From the NCBI RefSeq assembly GCF_031454135.1, contig NZ_JAVDQF010000001.1:1240001-1304000 (forward strand): a stretch of 64,000 nt of DNA. Reading direction: 5' to 3'. Under the pieces are notes generated by a model. That model was not told the DNA's origin. It searched no databases and was given only the letters and a program-made list of their open reading frames with translations. The translations under genes were made by a program, and so were the position numbers. This document shows, piece after piece, positions 56,890-64,000 of this stretch; positions within the stretch are counted from its first letter, which is position 1; each line of letters begins with the position of its first letter. This DNA is from Arthrobacter russicus. GTDB lineage: Bacteria; Actinomycetota; Actinomycetes; Actinomycetales; Micrococcaceae.

Positions 56890-58461
56890 ATGAGCCATGA
56901 CCTGACCACCACCGCGGGCAAGATCGCCGATTTCCGTGATCGGATCGCGCAGGCGGCCCAGCCTTCAGGTCCGGAAGCGATCGAGAAACAGCACGCCCGG
57001 GGCAAGCACACCGCGCGCGAACGCATCGAGCTGTTGATGGACCCCGATTCGTTCGTCGAGTTCGACGCCTTGGCCGTGCACCGCTCCAGCGCCTTCGGGA
57101 TGGAGAAGAAGAAGCCGCTCGGCGATGGTCTGGTCTCCGGCTACGGCACCGTGGACGGTCGTCTGGTCGCCGTCTACAGCCAGGATTTCTCGGTATACGG
57201 CGGATCGCTCAGCCAGGTCAACGGCGAGAAAATCGTCAAAGTCCAGGAATTCGCCTTGCGCAACGGCTGCCCGGTGGTCGGCATTCTGGACGGGGGCGGC
57301 GCCCGGATCCAGGAAGGCGTGGCCTCGCTGGCGATGTTCGCGGATATTTTCCGCAACAACGTGCATGCCTCGGGCGTAGTGCCGCAGATTTCGATCATCA
57401 TGGGGCCTTCGGCCGGCGGTGCGGCCTACTCGCCCGCGCTCACCGATTACGTGGTGATGGTGGACAAGACCTCGCACATGTTCATCACCGGACCCGACGT
57501 GATCAAAACCGTCACCGGCGAAGACGTGGACATGGAGACGCTCGGCGGCGCGCGCCAGCACAATGCCACCACGGGCACGTCGACCTACTTGGCCGCGGAC
57601 GAAACCGACGCCATCGAATTCGTCCGCGAGCTGCTCGATTTCCTGCCCTCGAACAACCTTTCCGAAGCCCCGCCCACCGAACACGACCAGGAACTCGAAC
57701 TCGACGAGGCCGACCTCGCCTTGGACACGCTGATCCCGGATTCGGCGAATCAGCCCTACGACATGCGCACCCTGGTCGAAAGCATCGTCGACGACGGGCA
57801 TTTCCTGGAGATGCAGTCGTTGTACGCGCCGAACGTGATGATCGGCTACGGCCGGGTCGAAGGGCAGACCGTGGGCGTGGTGGCGAACCAGCCGATGCAG
57901 TTCGCCGGAACACTGGACATCAACGCCTCGGAAAAAGCCGCGCGCTTCGTGCGGCACTGCGACGCCTTCAACATCCCGATCCTGACCTTGGTCGATGTGC
58001 CCGGGTTCCTGCCCGGAAAAGACCAGGAATTCCAGGGCATCATCCGCCGCGGCGCGAAGCTGCTCTACGCCTACGCCGAAGCCACGGTGCCCAAGTTGAC
58101 CGTGATCACCCGCAAAGCCTACGGCGGCGCCTACATCGTGATGGGCTCGAAGAAACTCGGTGCCGACTTGAACCTGGCCTGGCCCACCGCGCAGATCGGC
58201 GTGATGGGAGCCCAGGGCGCGGTGAACATCCTGTACCGCCGGGAACTGGCAGCCGCCGACGACGCCGAAGCACTGCGCGCCGAGCTGATCCAGCAGTACG
58301 AAGAAGAATTGCTCAACCCGTACCAGGCCGCGCAACTCGGCTACGTCGACGCGGTGATCGCGCCTTCGGAGACCCGGTTGAAACTGATCCGCGGCTTGCG
58401 CGCATTGCGCGACAAGCGTGCCGCGCTGCCGGCCAAGAAACACGGGAACATTCCGCTATGA
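56890..58461 (+). CDS. Acyl-CoA carboxylase subunit beta (carboxyltransferase)
   Basis: A 523-residue carboxyltransferase that moves CO2 from carboxybiotin to an acyl-CoA (acetyl- or propionyl-CoA), feeding fatty-acid synthesis. The N-terminal crotonase-like half has [25 protein letters not shown]; oxyanion loops are GGGARIQEG and [16 protein letters not shown] in the first half and [19 protein letters not shown] in the second. It is full length for PccB/AccD5-type subunits. It is followed by the epsilon subunit (ATGA overlap); the alpha subunit starts at 63462. Which acyl-CoA is preferred cannot be read here. Confidence 0.95.
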   Translation: MSHDLTTTAGKIADFRDRIAQAAQPSGPEAIEKQHARGKHTARERIELLMDPDSFVEFDALAVHRSSAFGMEKKKPLGDGLVSGYGTVDGRLVAVYSQDFSVYGGSLSQVNGEKIVKVQEFALRNGCPVVGILDGGGARIQEGVASLAMFADIFRNNVHASGVVPQISIIMGPSAGGAAYSPALTDYVVMVDKTSHMFITGPDVIKTVTGEDVDMETLGGARQHNATTGTSTYLAADETDAIEFVRELLDFLPSNNLSEAPPTEHDQELELDEADLALDTLIPDSANQPYDMRTLVESIVDDGHFLEMQSLYAPNVMIGYGRVEGQTVGVVANQPMQFAGTLDINASEKAARFVRHCDAFNIPILTLVDVPGFLPGKDQEFQGIIRRGAKLLYAYAEATVPKLTVITRKAYGGAYIVMGSKKLGADLNLAWPTAQIGVMGAQGAVNILYRRELAAADDAEALRAELIQQYEEELLNPYQAAQLGYVDAVIAPSETRLKLIRGLRALRDKRAALPAKKHGNIPL

Positions 58462-58721
58462 TCCCCACCCGCCCATCCCAACCTTCGCTGCTTGAGGACA
58501 CCCCCGATACGCCGCTGTTCCAGGTGGCGAAAGGCGATCCGGATGCCGTCGAACTCGCGGCGCTGACCGCCGTCGTACTCACTTTGGCCGGCGGCCCGGA
58601 GTCCGGATCCGACGACGACGCCGGCTCGGCGAGCTCCGGACGCAGCTGGGCTCGCCGCAATCGGTTGCGGTTGGCACCGGCCCCCGGCCCCGGGTCCTGG
58701 CGCCGCAGCGCCTGGCGCTAA
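58458..58721 (+). CDS. Acyl-CoA carboxylase epsilon subunit
   Basis: An 87-residue protein. The core [25 protein letters not shown] matches the short AccE family (V-x-x-G-x-P-x-x-x-E-L-A-A-L). An acidic then Arg-rich tail with Trp pairs ([22 protein letters not shown]) is typical. It stimulates or stabilises the carboxylase complex in actinobacteria. The ATG overlaps the beta-subunit stop. Confidence 0.85.
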   Translation: MIPTRPSQPSLLEDTPDTPLFQVAKGDPDAVELAALTAVVLTLAGGPESGSDDDAGSASSGRSWARRNRLRLAPAPGPGSWRRSAWR

Positions 58722-58745
58722 GCAGACACCCCAACCGAGATACCG

Positions 58746-58803
58746 TTTCGGATAGCGTCTTGCGTTTCGGATAGCCGCTTGGCCGCCAAACGGCTATCCG
58801 AAA
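58746..58803. repeat. Nested repeat/hairpin with three TTTCGGATAGC copies
   Basis: TTTCGGATAGC occurs at 58746 and 58765, and inverted at 58793-58803. The second and third copies form 13-base arms (58765-58777, 58791-58803). Outer GAGATA/TATCTC arms (58737-58742, 58814-58819) also pair. It probably terminates the carboxylase unit ahead of the DUF885 gene. Confidence 0.6.
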
Positions 58804-58848
58804 GCCGCCTGACTATCTCAAACCGGCGGTGCCGAATATGCTCGCAGT

Positions 58849-60522
58849 GTGACTGAGAACACCAAACCAACTCGCACCCCGTCCGCCATCGATGAAGCCG
58901 CCGAAGCATACAGCCGGCAGCTCTTCGACTTGCTCCCGGATCTCGCCACCACCCTTGGCATCCCGGGCCATGAAACCGAATACCACGACTACTCCCCCGT
59001 AGGACTGGCCGCCCTGCACGCGCTGGCCGAACAGACGCTGACCCAGCTCGCCACGCTGCAGCCCGTCGACGACGTCGACCGGGTGACCCTGGCCGCCATG
59101 CGTGAACGGCTCGGCCTGGAAATCGAGACGTATGAAACCGGCTGGACGCTAGCCGATCTGAACAACATCGCCTCACCGACCCAGGAGATCCGGGCGATCT
59201 TTGATCTGATGCCCACCGAGACCGCAGAACAATGGGGGCACATTGCGGGCCGGTTGGCCAACGTCCCAGCGGCGATCGGGGGATATCTCGAATCCCTCTC
59301 CGCGGCCCGGGCCGACGGCAAGGTCGCCGCCGCCCGGCAGGTCAAGATCGTCATCGAACAAGCCAATCGCTACGCCGAGGACGGCGGCTTCTTCGACCAG
59401 CTGGTTGCCGGCGCCGGAGTGGGAGACGAACTGCGCGGCGATCTGCACGAAGGTGCGGAAAAAGCCAAAGCCGGCTACCGCAAACTGGCCAACTTCCTGG
59501 AAACCGAGCTGCTCCCGACAGCGCCGGAGAAGGACGCCGTCGGACGCGAACGCTATGCGCTCGCCTCGCGCAGTTTCCTCGGCGCGACTGTGGACCTGGA
59601 AGAGACCTATCGCTGGGGCGTCGCCGAACTCGACCGGCTGATCGCCGAGCAGGAAGCGGTGGCCGAGCAGATCAAGCCCGGCGCAAGCATCGCCGAAGCC
59701 AAAGCGATCCTGAACCACGACCCGGCCCGCCAGCTGCACGGCACGGACGCCCTGCAGTCCTGGATGCAGGAGCTCTCCGATACTGCGGTGCGGGAACTCG
59801 CCGACGTTCATTTCGAGATCCCGGAAATCATGAAAAAGCTCGAGTGCATGATTGCACCGACCCAGGACGGCGGCGTCTACTACACCCCGCCCAGTGACGA
59901 CTTCTCCCGTCCGGGCCGGATGTGGTGGTCCGTACCGGAAGGCGAAGACTCCTTCACCACGTGGGGCGAGGTCAGCACGGTTTACCACGAAGGCGTGCCC
60001 GGCCACCACTTACAGTGCGCCACGGCCGCGTACCAGAGCGGGTTGCTGAACATGTGGCGGCGAAACCTCTGCTGGGTCTCCGGGCACGGCGAAGGCTGGG
60101 CGCTGTACGCCGAACGGCTGATGGACGAACTCGGCTACCTCGCCGATCCGGGCGACAAAATGGGCATGCTGGACGGGCAACGCACCCGCGCCGCCCGGGT
60201 GGTCTTCGACATCGGCGTGCACCTGGAACTGGAAATCCCGGAACGCTGGGGCACCGGCACCTGGACCCCGGAAAGCGGTCGGGAGTTCCTGCAAGCCAAT
60301 CTCGACATGTCCGAAGGCCAGCTCAACTTCGAGTACTTGCGCTACCTCGGCTGGCCGGGCCAGGCGCCGTCGTACAAGGTCGGCCAAAAGCTCTGGGAGG
60401 AAATCCGCGCCGAGCGGGAAAAGCGCGAAGGCGAGGCTTTCGACGTCAAGGCGTTCCACACTGAAGCACTGAACCTGGGCGGTCTGCCGCTGGATGTGCT
60501 CAAGCAGGCGCTGCTCGGCTAA
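58849..60522 (+). CDS. DUF885 family protein (probable metallopeptidase)
   Basis: A 557-residue soluble protein. The family's zinc-peptidase motif H-E-x-x-x-G-H-x-x-Q is visible as YHEGVPGHHLQ near residue 380, followed by SGHGEGWALYAERLMDELGY (third ligand Glu). DUF885 proteins are helical M32/M3-like peptidases, mostly uncharacterised. It lacks a signal peptide. The GTG start has no ribosome site; TATGCT 6 bases earlier fits a -10, so the mRNA may be leaderless. Confidence 0.88.
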   Translation: MTENTKPTRTPSAIDEAAEAYSRQLFDLLPDLATTLGIPGHETEYHDYSPVGLAALHALAEQTLTQLATLQPVDDVDRVTLAAMRERLGLEIETYETGWTLADLNNIASPTQEIRAIFDLMPTETAEQWGHIAGRLANVPAAIGGYLESLSAARADGKVAAARQVKIVIEQANRYAEDGGFFDQLVAGAGVGDELRGDLHEGAEKAKAGYRKLANFLETELLPTAPEKDAVGRERYALASRSFLGATVDLEETYRWGVAELDRLIAEQEAVAEQIKPGASIAEAKAILNHDPARQLHGTDALQSWMQELSDTAVRELADVHFEIPEIMKKLECMIAPTQDGGVYYTPPSDDFSRPGRMWWSVPEGEDSFTTWGEVSTVYHEGVPGHHLQCATAAYQSGLLNMWRRNLCWVSGHGEGWALYAERLMDELGYLADPGDKMGMLDGQRTRAARVVFDIGVHLELEIPERWGTGTWTPESGREFLQANLDMSEGQLNFEYLRYLGWPGQAPSYKVGQKLWEEIRAEREKREGEAFDVKAFHTEALNLGGLPLDVLKQALLG

Positions 60523-60529
60523 GCCCCCC

Positions 60530-60592
60530 CGTCGAGTGGCCAGTTCTGCAGGCTTCGAAGCCCGAATAGGCTGCAGAACTGGCCACTCGACG
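60530..60592. repeat. Dispersed inverted-repeat element, copy 2
   Basis: Perfect 22-base arms (60530-60551 and 60571-60592) flank a 19-base loop. The outer part contains CGAGTGGCCAG, shared with the element at 24962-25020, while the inner part differs. It starts 8 bases past the DUF885 stop, where a terminator would lie. Confidence 0.8.
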
Positions 60593-60666
60593 TATCCCGA
60601 ACGCGGAAACGTCATATTCCGCAATCACAGCTGGCATTCAGGAATCGCCCCGCCTACCGTTTCCTG

Positions 60667-62076
60667 GTGACTACCGCCCCGCATCGCATCGCACCCGGCC
60701 GGAGACTGCCCCGTTGGGCCTCGTCTTTCGGTTTCCAAATCATCGCCGCCCTGATCCTCGGATTGGTCCTGGGCCTGCTGGCCCGTTCGCTCGGCGCCAG
60801 CAAGTCCTCGCCGAACGGGCTCTCCAGCACCCTGGCCACACTCGGCAGCAACTACGTCTACCTGCTGCAAGCCGCCGTCGTGCCATTGGTGTTCACCGCG
60901 GTGGTCGGCTCCATCGCGAATCTGCGCCAGGTCTCCAACGCCGCACGGCTGGCCTGGAACACCCTGGTCTGGTTTGCGATCACCTCGTTCATCGCGGTGC
61001 TCATCGGCATCGCCTTGGGCGTGCTGTTCCAGCCGGGATCCGGTACCGGACAGCAGGCCCCCGCCGATTACAAAGGCAAGACCGGCGACTGGTGGTCCTT
61101 CCTGACCGGCCTGGTGCCGAAGAACTTCCTGGGCCTGGGCGCTTCGTCGTCCGTGTCCGACGGCGGCGCAGTCAGCACCTCGGTCAGCTTCAATGTCCTG
61201 CAGATCCTGGTCATCGCGATCGCGATCGGCATCGCCGCGCTGAAAGTCGGTGCCAAAGCCGAACCGTTCTTGAATTTCACGGCCTCGGCACTCGCCGTGA
61301 TCCAGAAAGTACTCTGGTGGATCATCCGGCTGGCGCCCCTGGGCACCGTCGGGCTGATCGGCAACGCAGTGGTGAGCTACGGCTGGGACACCATCGGCTC
61401 CCTGGGCAAATTCACCGTCGCGATCTACCTCGGCTTGGCCTTGGTGCTCTTCGTGGTCTACCCGGTCCTGGTGCGCGGCCACGGCCTGAGCATCAAACAA
61501 TATTTCTCCGGCGTCTGGCCCGCCGTGCAACTGGGCTTCGTCTCACGCTCCTCAGTGGGCACCATGCCGCTGACCCAGCGGGTCACCGAGCGCAATCTCG
61601 GTGTGCCCAGCGGTTACGCCTCGTTCGCGGTGCCGCTCGGTTCGACCACCAAGATGGACGGCTGCGCCGCGATTTATCCGGCCATATCGGCGATCTTCGT
61701 GGCGCAATTCTTCGGCATCAACCTGGACTTCGGGCAGTATCTGCTGATCGTGCTGGTCTCGGTTCTGGGCTCCGCAGCCACCGCCGGCACTACCGGGGCC
61801 GTGGTGATGCTCACCCTGACCTTGTCCACCCTGGGGCTGCCGTTGGCCGGCGTCGGCTTGCTGCTGGCGATCGATCCGATCCTGGACATGGGCCGCACCG
61901 CGGTCAACGTCGCAGGCCAGGCGCTGGTCCCGACTCTGGTGGCCAAACGCCAAGGCATCCTGGATCTGGCACTGTACAACGCACCACGCACCGGCACCCC
62001 GTTCGCGGATGACGACCGCAGCGACGAGGCCCGCAGCCACGCGGCCGAACCGGTGGCGCCCGGACACCAACAGTAA
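60667..62076 (+). CDS. Dicarboxylate/amino acid:cation symporter (SDF family)
   Basis: A 469-residue membrane transporter of the DctA/GltP family, taking up C4-dicarboxylates or glutamate/aspartate with H+ or Na+. Signature parts: the serine-rich hairpin SRSSVGTMPLT, then FAVPLGSTTKMDGCAAIYPAISAIFVAQ, and the substrate-binding helix DPILDMGRTAVNVAGQ. The GTG start lacks a clear ribosome site. It stands alone after the IR element; substrate is not certain. Confidence 0.92.
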   Translation: MTTAPHRIAPGRRLPRWASSFGFQIIAALILGLVLGLLARSLGASKSSPNGLSSTLATLGSNYVYLLQAAVVPLVFTAVVGSIANLRQVSNAARLAWNTLVWFAITSFIAVLIGIALGVLFQPGSGTGQQAPADYKGKTGDWWSFLTGLVPKNFLGLGASSSVSDGGAVSTSVSFNVLQILVIAIAIGIAALKVGAKAEPFLNFTASALAVIQKVLWWIIRLAPLGTVGLIGNAVVSYGWDTIGSLGKFTVAIYLGLALVLFVVYPVLVRGHGLSIKQYFSGVWPAVQLGFVSRSSVGTMPLTQRVTERNLGVPSGYASFAVPLGSTTKMDGCAAIYPAISAIFVAQFFGINLDFGQYLLIVLVSVLGSAATAGTTGAVVMLTLTLSTLGLPLAGVGLLLAIDPILDMGRTAVNVAGQALVPTLVAKRQGILDLALYNAPRTGTPFADDDRSDEARSHAAEPVAPGHQQ

Positions 62077-62169
62077 CCGCACAGCCTGGACCCGGAAAAT
62101 TTCCTAGGGCATCGCGGCGGCCCTGGGATACGCTGACTTGCGAGGTTTTCCACGTTCAAAGGGGCATCC

Positions 62170-62601
62170 ATGATCATCGTCACCAGCAATGACGTTCCAG
62201 GCTACAAAATCGATGCGATTTTCGGCGAAGTGATGGGCTTGACCGTCCGGGCCAGGAACATCGGCGCGAACATCACCGCCGGCTTCCGCTCACTGGGCGG
62301 CGGTGAATTGCCGGAAATGACCAAGGCGCTCTACGAAAGCCGCCACGAAGTGATGAACCGGATGGTTGCGGAGGCCCAGCAAAAGGGTGCCAACGCGATC
62401 ATCGCGATGCGATTCGACACTTCCGAGATGGGGCAGACCTGGACCGAGGTCTGCGCGTACGGAACCGCCGCCTATGTGATCCCGCTCGCCGAAGGCGAGC
62501 CCGGGGCAACCGGCCAATCCGCCTATCTGGCCGCGAACCCGCAGACACCGCAACAGCCGCAGGCTCCGGCCATGCCGCAGAACGTGCAACAAGCCTGGTG
62601 A
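62170..62601 (+). CDS. YbjQ family protein (UPF0145)
   Basis: A 143-residue protein. Residues 1-108 match the YbjQ/DUF74 'heavy-metal-binding' fold: PGYKIDAIFGEVMGLTVRARNIGANITAGFRSLGGGEL and AQQKGANAIIAMRFDTSEM. The fold assembles as a pentamer-type ring; function unknown. A Pro/Gln-rich tail follows. The stop overlaps the start of the Maf gene (GTGA). Confidence 0.92.
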   Translation: MIIVTSNDVPGYKIDAIFGEVMGLTVRARNIGANITAGFRSLGGGELPEMTKALYESRHEVMNRMVAEAQQKGANAIIAMRFDTSEMGQTWTEVCAYGTAAYVIPLAEGEPGATGQSAYLAANPQTPQQPQAPAMPQNVQQAW

Positions 62602-63233
62602 CTGCGCGATTGATCCTCGGCTCGGCCTCCCCGGCACGCACCGCGCTGCTCGGCCAGGCCGGGATCCAGCACACGGTCATGGTCTCCGCGGTGGACGAAG
62701 ACGCGGCGACTGCGGCAGCCGGAGAGCCCAGCCCGCAGGAGACCGCCCTGCTCCTGGCCCGGGCCAAAGCCGAAGCCGTGTCCGCGCTGCCGGAGGCCGC
62801 CGGGGCCCTGGTCCTGGGCTGTGATTCGGTGTTCGAATTCGACGGCGTCGCGTACGGCAAACCGCATCTCGCCGCGGTGGCGAAGCAGCGGATCACCGAG
62901 CTGAGCGGCCGTTCCGGGGTGCTGCACACCGGGCACTGGCTGGTGGACAACCGCAGCGGCGTCGACGGTGCCGGCGTGGGTGCGCTGGCCTCGGCCACGG
63001 TGCATTTCGCCCCGATGTCCGAAGCCGAAATCGATGCTTATGTCGCCACCGGCGAACCGTTGGAGGTGGCCGGCTCGTTCACCATCGACAGTTTGGGCGG
63101 CGCGTTCGTCACCGGAGTCGACGGCGATCCGCACGCCGTCGTCGGCTTGTCGGTTTCGACGCTGCGCGAGCTGCTGGCGCAGCACGGGATGAGCATCACG
63201 GAGTTCTGGCCGCAGCCCGCAACCGTCGACTAA
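62598..63233 (+). CDS. maf: Maf family nucleoside-triphosphate pyrophosphatase
   Basis: A 211-residue house-cleaning enzyme that hydrolyses non-canonical NTPs to NMP and PPi. ILGSASPARTALLGQAGI is the conserved start (S-x-S-P-R), LGCDSVFEFDG holds the catalytic Asp, and YGKP and EVAGSFTIDSLGGAFVTGVDGD follow in normal order. The GTG at 62598 overlaps the YbjQ stop. Maf often lies by the acyl-CoA carboxylase genes in actinobacteria, as here. Confidence 0.94.
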   Translation: MTARLILGSASPARTALLGQAGIQHTVMVSAVDEDAATAAAGEPSPQETALLLARAKAEAVSALPEAAGALVLGCDSVFEFDGVAYGKPHLAAVAKQRITELSGRSGVLHTGHWLVDNRSGVDGAGVGALASATVHFAPMSEAEIDAYVATGEPLEVAGSFTIDSLGGAFVTGVDGDPHAVVGLSVSTLRELLAQHGMSITEFWPQPATVD

Positions 63234-63351
63234 ACAGGGCAGCGGTTTCTCCGTAGAAGCTCCAGAGGGCGTCCGCTTTTTGATCCGGTCCCGGTTGGTC
63301 GATGGCTTCGAACCGGCAGCGCACTCCGATTGATCTGGCGGATTTCCGGGC

Positions 63352-63372
63352 TTTTGTAGACTCTCTACAAAA
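63352..63372. promoter_or_regulatory. Shared dyad TGTAG-N5-CTACA, biotin carboxylase gene (copy 2)
   Basis: A perfect 9-base-arm palindrome: TTTTGTAGA and TCTACAAAA around CTC, ending 89 bases before the biotin carboxylase start. It matches the dyad at 56784-56804. The remaining gap after maf shows no other clear signal. Confidence 0.7.
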
Positions 63373-63461
63373 AACCCGGGAATAACCCGCAGAATGGGCA
63401 TGGTCCATGCGCGAGACCCTCCCAAAACCGATAGGCTCCAGGGTGAGAAGAAGGAGTCTTT

Positions 63462-64000
63462 GTGCCCACTATCACCAAGGTCTTGATCGCCAACCGCGGC
63501 GAAATCGCCGTCCGCGTCATCCGTGCCGCCCGGGACGAAGGCATCGCCTCGGTCGCGGTCTATGCCGAGCCTGACCGCGATGCCCTGCACGTCCGACTGG
63601 CCGATGAGGCGTGGGCCCTGGGTGGGCAGAGCGCCGCCGAATCGTATCTGGTGATGGACAAAATCCTCGACGCCGCACAGCGCTCCGGTGCCGATGCCGT
63701 GCACCCGGGTTACGGCTTCTTGTCGGAGAACGCCGAGTTCGCGCAACGGGTGATCGACGCCGGCCTGACCTGGATCGGCCCGTCGCCTGCCGCGATTTCG
63801 AAGTTGGGCGATAAAGTCCAGGCCCGGCACATCGCGGAAAAGGTCGGCGCGCCCTTGGTGCCGGGCACCAAGGACCCGGTGCAGAACACCCAGGAAGTCC
63901 TCGACTTCGCGGACGAATTCGGTCTCCCCTTGGCGATCAAGGCCGCCTACGGCGGCGGCGGACGCGGCATCAAAGTGGTCCGGGACCGGGCGGACATCGC
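63462..64000 (+). CDS. Acetyl/propionyl-CoA carboxylase alpha subunit (biotin carboxylase), truncated by window end
   Basis: The first ~179 residues of a biotin carboxylase, from the GTG at 63462 with AAGGAG 7 bases upstream. [43 protein letters not shown] and the ATP-grasp loop [11 protein letters not shown] are exact family signatures. The chain runs out of the window, so the biotinyl (BCCP) end, expected in actinobacterial AccA3-type subunits, is not seen. It would use biotin attached by BirA (55710-56603) and pair with the beta and epsilon subunits. Confidence 0.95.
   Translation, partial: MPTITKVLIANRGEIAVRVIRAARDEGIASVAVYAEPDRDALHVRLADEAWALGGQSAAESYLVMDKILDAAQRSGADAVHPGYGFLSENAEFAQRVIDAGLTWIGPSPAAISKLGDKVQARHIAEKVGAPLVPGTKDPVQNTQEVLDFADEFGLPLAIKAAYGGGGRGIKVVRDRADI

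Overview
GC-rich chromosomal DNA with a dense gene layout, many ATGA/GTGA start-stop overlaps, frequent GTG starts and an acyl-CoA carboxylase with separate alpha, beta and epsilon subunits. This points to a high-GC actinobacterium, most likely a Micrococcales/Micrococcaceae (Arthrobacter-like) species. I see no insertion sequence, prophage, CRISPR array or rRNA. The only RNA gene I can support is one tRNA-Asn.

Layout. 1-5.2 kb: a truncated holin-like membrane protein, an MFS exporter coupled to an MprF-like aminoacyl-phospholipid synthase with a rhomboid-like N-terminal half, a PLDc_N protein and a small unknown protein. 5.3-10 kb: tRNA-Asn, then dnaG, dgt and dusB (minus strand). 10.1-15.8 kb: a secreted GH16 beta-glucanase with a ricin-type binding domain, then a DesK/DesR-type two-component system in one operon with an ABC-2 transporter. 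16-31 kb: mixed housekeeping and accessory genes: YibE/F, an alpha/beta hydrolase-DUF1295-PlsC trio, an exported M15 peptidase, glyS with a double-GNAT protein, a lactonase, a DMT transporter, an S4 protein, and a ligA-IMPase-AAA ATPase-esterase operon.

The most striking part is 31.4-53.7 kb. Ten genes on the minus strand form one tightly packed locus. In transcription order they encode: a 2041-residue membrane-anchored protein with about 11 cadherin/Big-like and 4-5 FN3 domains; a MoxR ATPase; a DUF58 protein; a membrane transglutaminase-fold protein whose catalytic Cys is replaced by Asp; an RDD protein with zinc ribbon and FHA domain; a PP2C phosphatase; a zinc-ribbon/FHA protein; a transmembrane Ser/Thr kinase; a small FHA-like protein; and a 1493-residue FtsK/EccC-type ATPase with ubiquitin-like and FHA N-termini. 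A WXG100 protein closes the locus. The set joins the bifidobacterial 'PFNA'-type genes (kinase, FN3, AAA ATPase, DUF58, transglutaminase) to a type VII secretion motor and substrate. No EccB, EccD, EccE or mycosin is encoded nearby. It reads as a phospho-controlled, cell-envelope-spanning secretion or assembly system.

53.9-64 kb is lipid-precursor metabolism: birA, a PH-domain protein and a class III cyclase on one strand; the acyl-CoA carboxylase beta and epsilon subunits on the other; a DUF885 peptidase, an SDF symporter, YbjQ and Maf; then the start of the biotin-carboxylase subunit. The beta and alpha subunit genes share a near-identical dyad about 90 bases upstream of their starts, indicating a common regulator. 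Two copies of an inverted-repeat family (core CGAGTGGCCAG) lie in separate intergenic regions.
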